A stretch of 5,665 nucleotides of DNA from Chloroflexota bacterium (GTDB lineage Bacteria > Chloroflexota > Dehalococcoidia > Dehalococcoidales > RBG-16-60-22). This document shows, piece after piece, positions 1-5,291 of the stretch. The notes beneath the pieces were generated by a model that saw only the letters and a program-made list of their open reading frames with translations, had not been told where the DNA came from and searched no databases. Each line of letters begins with the position of its first letter. Within the stretch, counting starts at the first letter, position 1. Made by a program: the position numbers and the translations under genes. The stretch is taken from contig JANYKH010000123.1 in the NCBI GenBank assembly GCA_025358235.1, positions 1-5,665 of the forward strand. Reading direction: 5' to 3'.

Positions 1-1658
1 GCCCCCGCCCCCGCCGCGTTCCCCACCAGTTTGTAACTTTCCGGGGGTAAATCCGGCAGCAGCCCCACTGCTATTGCGCTGCTCACGCTGATATAATTCC
101 CAAAAGCCCCTGCCAGGATCACCTGCTTAATCTCTCCGGGGGCTGCACCTGAAGATTGAATGAGTACTTCAATGCCCGCGCGAATAGACGCCTTGGCTAA
201 TTGCAATTCCCTGATATCTTTCTGTGTAATCGTAACGGGTGGTCGCGCATCTACGGAGAGAATGCATTTCGGCACCCCCTCATCTGTGCTCAATGGCTCC
301 CGCACCGTTATTCTGCCACTCTTGTCGATGATCCCGGCCGCCCGGAATTCAGCCATGGCATCGATGGTCGCTGACCCGCAAATGCCTACCGGAGGCGCTC
401 CGCCGATGGTTTGAAAAGACACCTTGTCTCCGATGATCTTCAGGCGCTCGATGGCGCCGTCAGCCGCCCTCATGCCGCAGGAAAGATGCCCCCCTTCGAA
501 GGCCGGGCCGGAGGCGCATGAAACTGAATATATCTCGCCATTTCTGACCAATGATATTTCTGTGTTGGTGCCGATATCTACCGCCAGGGAAGTAACATTG
601 GGCTGCCCTTCGCCGATTATCGTCAGCAGGAATGACACATGGTCGGCACCTACATAACCCGCTACATTGGGCAGAAAATCGATATAAGATCCGTGGCCGA
701 TTTTGACTCCGATATCCCTGGCTTTAATGCTTATTTGTTGCGCTACGGCGGGAATAAAAGGGGCTCGCATCAACTGGTTCACCGGAAGCCCCAGAGTCAG
801 GTGGTGCACTGCAGTATTAGCTACCATCACGGCTGCAGCTATTTGCTCTGAATGATATTTATCCCCGCATAAATCTGCTATCAAGCCATTGATACCATCT
901 ATAACCTCGCTCTGTAACTGAGCGGCGCCTTCCGGCGTTGTCACGGCATGCTCCATGCGAGTCACAATATCTTCCCCGTACCGTATCTGGGGGTTCATGA
1001 CTCCTCTGGCTGTCAGAGTTTGGCCCGTTTTCAGGTCGATAAGGTAACCGGCTATCTTGGTGGTACCGATGTCCACGGCCAGTCCAAGGAGGGGGGAGGC
1101 AGCCGGGTTAACGTTAATGATTTCATTCCCGCGGATAACTGCCTGGCACTTCCATTCCCACTGGCGCAGGTTGTTTGACGCCTGCCTCAGGGCTGCATAA
1201 TCGACGGCGCGGGCTTTGACGCCGCTCTGCGTGGATAAGGCGGCCATGACCCTGTCCGCGTCCCCCTGGAGGTCTTGCAGTGTGGGTGGTGAAAGTTTTA
1301 TTTCGCGGGCTATAACCGCAGGGTTTATTTCGATGGCAGTTGACACTCCCTCAGTCTGTATCCGCTGAGCGGTTGTCATGGATTCCGGCGGGATATAAAC
1401 TGAGCAATCGCTTAGTGGAACTGTCTCACAGGCCATCCGCCAACCGGCGGCGATTTGTGCCGGCGTAAATATTCGCTTTTCAAGCGATGTAGGTTCCGTG
1501 CAAACACCCTGTGATACCCTGATTTTGCAGTGTCCGCAGGTACCTTTGCCGCCGCACACGGAACCGATTCCTATGCCCGCTTGCCGGGCGCATATCAGCA
1601 GGCTTGTTTTTCCTTCCGTCCGGGACCTTTTCCCTGTGGGTTCAAAATCGATTTTCAA
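1..1658 (-). CDS. RACo-like reductive activator of corrinoid proteins: [2Fe-2S] ferredoxin domain plus ASKHA ATPase (DUF4445), C-terminus cut by window edge
   Basis: The frame is open from the left edge to 1658 and gives about 552 residues; the C-terminus (probably 50-90 residues, judged from usual RACo length) lies outside. Residues 1 to about 80 form a plant-type ferredoxin domain with cluster ligands Cys35, Cys41, Cys44 (CGGKGTCGHC) and Cys77 (WRMACE). A linker and middle region follow. The ASKHA part starts near residue 193 with a phosphate-loop motif LAVDIGTTK (Asp196) and has a second, VDIGTNTEIS (Asp361), then CASGPAFEG and GICGSA motifs. Proteins of this family couple ATP hydrolysis to reduction of Co(II) corrinoid proteins to Co(I), in the cytoplasm, in acetyl-CoA-pathway and methyltransferase systems. 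The start is uncertain: an in-frame TAA at 1707-1709 bounds the frame, no in-frame ATG or GTG follows before the domain, and TTG at 1656-1658 (AGGTTGG seven bases upstream) is the best choice. The gene is divergent from the DUF1638-methyltransferase pair, which supports a corrinoid role. The exact partner protein is unknown. Confidence 0.9.
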   Translation of the reverse strand, partial: MKIDFEPTGKRSRTEGKTSLLICARQAGIGIGSVCGGKGTCGHCKIRVSQGVCTEPTSLEKRIFTPAQIAAGWRMACETVPLSDCSVYIPPESMTTAQRIQTEGVSTAIEINPAVIAREIKLSPPTLQDLQGDADRVMAALSTQSGVKARAVDYAALRQASNNLRQWEWKCQAVIRGNEIINVNPAASPLLGLAVDIGTTKIAGYLIDLKTGQTLTARGVMNPQIRYGEDIVTRMEHAVTTPEGAAQLQSEVIDGINGLIADLCGDKYHSEQIAAAVMVANTAVHHLTLGLPVNQLMRAPFIPAVAQQISIKARDIGVKIGHGSYIDFLPNVAGYVGADHVSFLLTIIGEGQPNVTSLAVDIGTNTEISLVRNGEIYSVSCASGPAFEGGHLSCGMRAADGAIERLKIIGDKVSFQTIGGAPPVGICGSATIDAMAEFRAAGIIDKSGRITVREPLSTDEGVPKCILSVDARPPVTITQKDIRELQLAKASIRAGIEVLIQSSGAAPGEIKQVILAGAFGNYISVSSAIAVGLLPDLPPESYKLVGNAAGAG

Positions 1659-1774
1659 GATTAATCCAACCTGGACATTGGCCGGAAATTGAAACAGGAA
1701 ATTGCATTATTTCGCCGCCGTCCGAAACAAAATATTTCTGAAATTTACAAATATGCTGATAAAATTATGCTTAC

Positions 1775-1805
1775 TTGACGTTTCAGCGTCATATCATATT
1801 ATAAT
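1775..1805 (+). promoter_or_regulatory. Sigma70-type promoter for the DUF1638-methyltransferase unit
   Basis: TTGACG at 1775-1780 (five of six matches to the -35 consensus) and a perfect TATAAT at 1800-1805 are separated by 19 bp. That spacing is longer than the ideal 17 bp and may weaken the promoter or make it activator-dependent. Transcription would start around 1811-1813, leaving a leader of only about 12-14 bases before the ATG at 1825. The assignment rests on consensus match and position only. Confidence 0.6.
1776..1791. promoter_or_regulatory. Perfect 5-6-5 dyad overlapping the -35 box; candidate operator
   Basis: TGACG at 1776-1780 and its exact reverse complement CGTCA at 1787-1791 flank the six bases TTTCAG. 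The dyad covers most of the -35 hexamer and the first half of the promoter spacer, where a bound repressor would block RNA polymerase. A 16-bp dyad fits a dimeric helix-turn-helix regulator, but no regulator gene is present in the window. A 5-bp inverted repeat can arise by chance, so the functional claim is inference from position. Confidence 0.4.
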
Positions 1806-1824
1806 GTCGCAAAGCTGAACACAA

Positions 1825-2493
1825 ATGCAAAAATTTAACCCCGCCAAAACGAAGATTATAGCCTGTGCTACGGTGATGGAAGAGGTTGCCCCTTTCATGC
1901 CGGCGGTGATGCGCAGCCAGGAAGTTGAATTCGGGCTGCACACCAATCCGGACAAGCTTCGAAATTCGCTGCAGGATATCATAAATCAGACGGAAAGCGG
2001 CATTGAGACCATTATTCTTGGTTATGGGCTCTGTTCTCGCGCGGTCGTGGGGCTTAGCGCCCAATCTCAAACTCTGGTCGTCCCCAAAATCGATGATTGT
2101 ATCGGAATATTTCTGGGTTCAGCGCAGTCTTATACGGCTCAGAACAAATCTAACCCGGGAACTTATTATCTCACAAAAGGCTGGATCAACACCGGCAGCA
2201 CTATTTTTGACCAGTACCCAGACATTAGCGCCAAATACGGGGAAGAAGCTGCGCGGCGCATCGTTGCACTGACTTTGAGGCACTACACCCGGCTGGCATA
2301 TATCCAGACAGGTCCCGGAGATGAGGGAGCATATCGTTTAAAAGCTCGTCAGACTGCCCAGCGGTTTGCTTTGGAATTTGATGAAATTCGCGGCTCGGAT
2401 ATTTTGATCAAAAAGATGCTTTCCGGGGAATGGGAAAACGATTTCGTTATTGCCCCACCCGGGCGGAAATTATCTTTCCTGGATTTTAGATAG
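1825..2493 (+). CDS. DUF1638 domain-containing protein of unknown function, companion of corrinoid methyltransferases
   Basis: The gene encodes 222 residues, which is normal for a DUF1638 protein, and the domain covers nearly the whole chain. Recognisable motifs are ACATVMEE (residues 13-20), FGLHTNPDKLR (36-46), LGYGLCSRAVVGL (65-77), VPKIDDCIGIFLGS (86-99) and NPGTYYLTKGW. Cys14, His39, Cys70 and Cys92 all fall inside these motifs, so a metal or cofactor site is possible but unproven. There is no signal peptide or membrane segment, so the protein is probably cytoplasmic. ATG at 1825 is preferred because the first family motif begins only about 10 residues later; however, no Shine-Dalgarno sequence precedes it and the predicted leader is very short. 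It is the first gene of a likely two-gene operon, 42 bases ahead of the methyltransferase gene. As far as I recall, family members often sit beside pterin- and corrinoid-dependent methyltransferases, but no biochemical function is known to me. Confidence 0.88.
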   Translation: MQKFNPAKTKIIACATVMEEVAPFMPAVMRSQEVEFGLHTNPDKLRNSLQDIINQTESGIETIILGYGLCSRAVVGLSAQSQTLVVPKIDDCIGIFLGSAQSYTAQNKSNPGTYYLTKGWINTGSTIFDQYPDISAKYGEEAARRIVALTLRHYTRLAYIQTGPGDEGAYRLKARQTAQRFALEFDEIRGSDILIKKMLSGEWENDFVIAPPGRKLSFLDFR

Positions 2494-2513
2494 ATTTTAT
2501 AACGGCATATATT

Positions 2514-2520
2514 GGGGAGG
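2514..2520 (+). promoter_or_regulatory. Shine-Dalgarno sequence GGGGAGG ahead of the methyltransferase gene
   Basis: GGGGAGG is a strong ribosome-binding sequence, but it lies 15 bases before the ATG at 2536, which is longer than usual. A TTG at 2512 opens the same frame eight codons earlier but would place this sequence inside the coding region with no ribosome-binding site upstream. The ATG is therefore preferred. Confidence 0.55.
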
Positions 2521-2535
2521 ATTTTCAAACACAAA

Positions 2536-3384
2536 ATGGATACTAAAGTAAGTTCAGCGACCAAAGAAGTTATCATCGGCGAAGGTAAGCCCACGGTCAT
2601 CATAGGGGAGCGCATTAACCCCACCGGCCGCAAGAAAATGCTGGAGTCTCTTAAAATAGGTGATCTGGAGATTGTAAAAACTGAGGCCGTCAACCAGGTT
2701 CAGGCTGGAGCGGATATTCTTGATGTCCACGTGGGCGGGTTCAATATAGACGAAGTAAAGCTGCTGCCGGAGGCGATAAAGCTGGTCTCACAGACTGTGA
2801 CAGTGCCGCTGTGCATCGATACTACCAATGCCGAAGCTCTGGCGGCGGCGTTGAAAGTCTATCAGGGGAAAGCGCTGATCAATTCTGTCTCAGGCGAGGA
2901 GCATTCCCTACTGAGAGTGCTGCCTCTGGTTAAGGAATATAACGCGGCGGTGATCGGCCTGCTCCAGGATGATGACGGCATTCCTCCCACGGTTGAAAAA
3001 AGGGTTGAAATAGCGCATAAGATTGCGAAACGGGCTGCCGCTGCGGGCATCTCAATGGATAACCTGGTTATTGATTGCCTCGCACTGGCGGTAGGCGCCA
3101 ATCCCAAATCCGCGCTGATTATTCTGGAAACTATCCGCCGGGTGAAGAAAGAAATCGGATGCAATATCACCCTTGCAGCCAGCAATTTCTCCTTCGGTAT
3201 GCCCAGCCGTGAAATGCTCAGCGGGGCGTTTATCGCTATGGTAATCGAAGCTGGCGCCACCTGCCTGATTACGGATGCGGCTAAATATCGTTCGGCCATT
3301 CTTTCGGCGGACCTGGTAGTGGGCCGTGATCAGCGCGCTCGCCGGTTCCTGCAGGCTTTCCGGCAGATTCCCAAGCCTCAATAA
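2536..3384 (+). CDS. Pterin-binding methyltetrahydrofolate:corrinoid methyltransferase-like protein (AcsE/MtrH-related)
   Basis: The product has 282 residues and folds, by family, as a dihydropteroate synthase-type TIM barrel. Such enzymes move a methyl group between a corrinoid protein and the N5 of tetrahydrofolate. Motifs in order are VIIGERINPTGRK (residues 21-33), GADILDVHVGG (58-68), VPLCIDTTN (90-98), LINSVSGEE (114-122), VIDCLALAVG (178-187) and AASNFSFGMP (214-223). By analogy with AcsE, Asp95, Asn116, Asp180 and Asn217 are the probable pterin-site residues; the last corresponds to the Asn that assists N5 protonation. The N-terminal stretch TKVSSATKEVIIGEG is typical of the subgroup found with corrinoid methyltransferases and argues against a folate-biosynthesis dihydropteroate synthase. 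His65 stands where relatives usually have Asn (DVNVG). The gene follows DUF1638 closely and probably shares its promoter. The corrinoid partner is not in the window. Confidence 0.88.
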   Translation: MDTKVSSATKEVIIGEGKPTVIIGERINPTGRKKMLESLKIGDLEIVKTEAVNQVQAGADILDVHVGGFNIDEVKLLPEAIKLVSQTVTVPLCIDTTNAEALAAALKVYQGKALINSVSGEEHSLLRVLPLVKEYNAAVIGLLQDDDGIPPTVEKRVEIAHKIAKRAAAAGISMDNLVIDCLALAVGANPKSALIILETIRRVKKEIGCNITLAASNFSFGMPSREMLSGAFIAMVIEAGATCLITDAAKYRSAILSADLVVGRDQRARRFLQAFRQIPKPQ

Positions 3385-3386
3385 GG

Positions 3387-4640
3387 TCAACCGAAGATTT
3401 CGTCTTCCTGGCTGGGGTTAGGGGCTGGCAGCTTCATCGCAATAAACAGGGCAGTCACCATGAAGGCCAGGGAAATGGATATTGCCCAAAAATAGCTGCC
3501 GGTGGCATCGAAAAGGACCCCACCCATCAATGGGCCGATAGCCGCCCCCAGGTTTGCGCCGATAACGGCCGCTCCCGTTAATGTGGACAATTTACGGGTA
3601 CCAAAGTAGTCACCGATAATGGCAGGAACCAAAGGGGCCGCCCCGCCAAAACCGATTCCGAAAAAGACCACTGCCACCCACAACAAAACCGGGATTTTTA
3701 ATAACAGCAGCAGGAGTGACACCGTTACCATAGCCACACAGGCGAAGGCGTCCATTTTTGTACCGATGCGGTCTGAGATAAATCCCATTACCAGACGGCC
3801 GCTGGTGCTGGCAATGCCCATAACGCTTACCATGCCGGCGGCGGTCAGGGCGCTTATCCCGGTGTCAGTAATGAAATTTACCAGGTGATTTACTACCAGG
3901 TTACAGGAGATATAAAGGAACAGGAACATCAGGGTGATCAGGAAAAAAGTGCGGTTGCCGAGTAATTTTGGCAGCAAGATCCAGGCGGCAAAGGGGTGGA
4001 CATGCTGCGTACCTAATTTCTTGGTTTCCTGAATTAGCGGCGGGTCTTTAACGAATAAGGATGCAGGCACGGCAACTGCAAGAATCATCAGGCCCAGGGC
4101 AAAATACGCGTCCTGCCAGCCGCCCAGGTTAGTAATAATAGCGGTGGCAAGTGGAGGGAAGATTACCGAACTCAGCCCGGTTCCTGCTGAGGTTATTCCC
4201 AGCGCAATCCCGCGTCTTTTATCATGCCACTTAGCCACAGTGGAAATAATGACCACCCAGGGACCTGCCGCGGCTAACCCTAATAATACCCCCTGTACCG
4301 CGTAAAACTGCCACAATTGAGTGATCAGGCCGGACAGCAAGTAACAAACCCCGAAGAGGGCCAGTGAAGGCAGGATGATACGGCGCGGACCGTAACGGTC
4401 GGCAAAATAGCCCATCGGTACAGCGAAGATGGCCAGCATGATCGAGCGGACTGCGTAGGCGCCGGAGATTGTGCCCCGGCTCCAGTTGAATTCGGCGGCA
4501 ATCGGTTTGAAGAAAACACCGAAAGAATTGTTCTGGATGTTGCTCATCAGGAGCAACACCGCTCCGAGCATCACGATGATCCAAGGATAGGGAATATTAA
4601 CGCCGCGGTGAACGCTGCTATTTTTCGATGATGTTGACAT
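3387..4640 (-). CDS. MFS transporter, oxalate/formate antiporter or monocarboxylate porter-like
   Basis: The 417-residue product is a complete 12-helix major facilitator. Hydrophobic segments lie at roughly 20-42, 57-78, 88-107, 112-134, 145-168, 176-197, 230-253, 264-284, 297-317, 319-341, 352-374 and 383-402, with a polar central loop around 198-226. Motif A is GYFADRYGPRR (77-87), and its second-half counterpart is GFISDRIGTK (286-295). The opening YPWIIVMLGAV followed by FGVFFKPIAAEFNWSRGTIS is characteristic of OFA/MCT-type carriers of small carboxylates; the actual substrate cannot be read from the sequence. ATG at 4640 places a short cytoplasmic N-terminus before helix 1, and the next Met is inside helix 1. 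Only a weak GAAGA precedes it as a ribosome-binding site. It converges on the methyltransferase gene with just two bases between stop codons and is not co-transcribed with it. Confidence 0.9.
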   Translation of the reverse strand: MSTSSKNSSVHRGVNIPYPWIIVMLGAVLLLMSNIQNNSFGVFFKPIAAEFNWSRGTISGAYAVRSIMLAIFAVPMGYFADRYGPRRIILPSLALFGVCYLLSGLITQLWQFYAVQGVLLGLAAAGPWVVIISTVAKWHDKRRGIALGITSAGTGLSSVIFPPLATAIITNLGGWQDAYFALGLMILAVAVPASLFVKDPPLIQETKKLGTQHVHPFAAWILLPKLLGNRTFFLITLMFLFLYISCNLVVNHLVNFITDTGISALTAAGMVSVMGIASTSGRLVMGFISDRIGTKMDAFACVAMVTVSLLLLLLKIPVLLWVAVVFFGIGFGGAAPLVPAIIGDYFGTRKLSTLTGAAVIGANLGAAIGPLMGGVLFDATGSYFWAISISLAFMVTALFIAMKLPAPNPSQEDEIFG

Positions 4641-4672
4641 AAATCTTCATTGTTTGGGGCGGGAATTATTTT

Positions 4673-4678
4673 ATTATA
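4673..4678 (-). promoter_or_regulatory. Candidate -10 box for the MFS transporter gene
   Basis: A perfect TATAAT reads toward the MFS gene, about 33 bases before its ATG, a reasonable leader position. No recognisable -35 hexamer lies 16-18 bp upstream; the nearest TTGGAA is 26 bp away. The promoter is therefore either activator-dependent or a chance match in an AT-rich stretch. Confidence 0.35.
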
Positions 4679-4733
4679 GCCCGTCTGAGTTCAGAAGGTA
4701 TAATTTCCAAGGGTGAAACCACAACACACTGGA

Positions 4734-4763
4734 TTGCCCCCACGGCGGGCGCGGTTGTAGAAT
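4734..4763 (+). promoter_or_regulatory. Weak promoter candidate for the GNAT gene
   Basis: TTGCCC at 4734-4739 and TAGAAT at 4758-4763 are spaced by 18 bp and would start transcription about 20 bases before the GNAT ATG. Each hexamer departs from consensus, so this is a position-supported guess. Confidence 0.35.
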
Positions 4764-4781
4764 AGCCTGTAATAAATTAAC

Positions 4782-4786
4782 GAGGT
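4782..4786 (+). promoter_or_regulatory. Shine-Dalgarno GAGGT for the GNAT gene
   Basis: GAGGT ends four bases before the ATG at 4791. The spacing is slightly short but acceptable, and it supports this start over any internal one. Confidence 0.6.
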
Positions 4787-4790
4787 CCAG

Positions 4791-5228
4791 ATGATTAAGA
4801 TACGCACGGCAGTCCGGCAGGACATACCCCGGATCCTGGCTCTGTACGAGGAACTCGCGGAAGCAAAACAGAATCCACCCCCCGGGGCAGCTGAAAATGC
4901 CTTCCTGCAAATCGAGTCTATGCCCGGCCATGAATTGCTGGTGGTGGAGTCAGATGGGCTGGTCATCGGCACGATTATCGTTCAGACCGTGCCGAGTCTT
5001 TCCCACAACGCGCGACCCTGGATGATCCTGGAAAACTTCGTGGTGGACAGCCGTTACCGTGGACAGGGTATCGGGCGGCAGATGATGGACTACGTTCTCA
5101 AACACGCTCGGGAAGCCAACTGCTACAAGGTGCAGTTGATGAGCATGAAGAAACGGCTTGACGCGCACCGGTTCTACCGGAACATCGGTTTTGAGGACAG
5201 CGCGTTGGGCTTCAGAATTTACTTTTAA
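4791..5228 (+). CDS. GNAT-family N-acetyltransferase
   Basis: The 145-residue product is a complete single-domain GNAT acetyltransferase, which transfers an acetyl group from acetyl-CoA to an amine. The N-terminal IKIRTAVRQDIPRIL stretch is the usual first strand and helix. The core strand LENFVVDSRYR leads into the acetyl-CoA pyrophosphate loop RGQGIG (residues 90-95, Q/RxxGxG/A type), followed by helix GRQMMDYVLKHA. The C-terminal HRFYRNIGF (126-134) is the typical motif B, with Tyr129 at the position often used as general acid. The substrate is not predictable: it could be a small amine, an amino acid or a protein terminus. It has its own ribosome-binding site and apparently its own promoter, and ends eight bases before a strong hairpin, so it is probably transcribed alone. 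Confidence 0.88.
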   Translation: MIKIRTAVRQDIPRILALYEELAEAKQNPPPGAAENAFLQIESMPGHELLVVESDGLVIGTIIVQTVPSLSHNARPWMILENFVVDSRYRGQGIGRQMMDYVLKHAREANCYKVQLMSMKKRLDAHRFYRNIGFEDSALGFRIYF

Positions 5229-5234
5229 ACAAAA

Positions 5235-5264
5235 ACGAGAGGAGGCCCGCAGGCCTCCTCTCGT
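5235..5264 (-). terminator. Strong Rho-independent terminator of the dehydratase gene, possibly bidirectional
   Basis: CGAGAGGAGGCC (5236-5247) and GGCCTCCTCTCG (5252-5263) form a perfect 12-bp stem with a four-base loop, extended by an A-T pair at 5235/5264. Read on the minus strand the stem is followed by TTTTT and then GTTTAAAAG, a proper U-tract, so it terminates the dehydratase gene ending at 5292. On the plus strand the stem begins just after the GNAT stop but is followed only by TACTTCAT, so termination in that direction would be weaker. Confidence 0.88.
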
Positions 5265-5291
5265 ACTTCATGCGGATAAATAACCCGGCAT

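Larger units (their letters stand above)
1659..1824. other. AT-rich divergent intergenic region
   Basis: This 166-bp spacer lies between the RACo start (minus) and the DUF1638 start (plus). It is clearly richer in A+T than the flanking genes, mainly between about 1720 and 1805. It contains a plus-strand promoter and a short dyad near its right end, listed separately. No convincing -35/-10 pair was found for the RACo gene on the minus strand, although ATTATAAT at 1798-1805 reads as TATAAT on both strands. A short out-of-frame ATG at 1705-1707 (minus) opens a reading frame that stops within about 22 codons, and is not taken as a gene. Confidence 0.7.
4641..4790. other. Divergent intergenic region between MFS and GNAT genes
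   Basis: This 150-bp spacer separates the starts of the MFS (minus) and GNAT (plus) genes. It contains TATAAT boxes on both strands (minus 4673-4678, plus 4699-4704) flanking a small dyad, TCTGA-GT-TCAGA at 4684-4695. It also has a separate weak promoter candidate closer to the GNAT gene. No RNA gene or additional open frame of substance was seen. Confidence 0.6.

Noticed and set aside
1..27. G-rich tract on the minus strand (GCGGCGGGGGCGGGGGC) as a G-quadruplex or simple repeat
   Set aside because: It encodes the Gly/Ala-rich GNAAGAGA stretch expected near the RACo C-terminal ATPase region. Only three long G-runs lie within the window, so a quadruplex claim is not supported.
160..1178. Several plus-strand open frames of 70-84 codons within 160-1178
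   Set aside because: They lie antisense to the continuous, motif-rich RACo frame and have no recognisable family or ribosome-binding site; they are shadows.
2512..2535. TTG at 2512 as the methyltransferase start
   Set aside because: It has no ribosome-binding site upstream and would bury GGGGAGG in the coding sequence; ATG at 2536 gives the usual N-terminus of the subgroup.
2862..3390. Minus-strand open frames of 112-145 codons opposite the methyltransferase
   Set aside because: They show no domain similarity, and the plus-strand frame carries all pterin-binding motifs; these are antisense shadows of GC-biased codons.
3393..3407. Hairpin GAAGA-TTTCG-TCTTC as a terminator for the methyltransferase or MFS gene
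   Set aside because: The stem is only 5 bp, it lies inside the MFS coding end, and no T-run follows on either strand.
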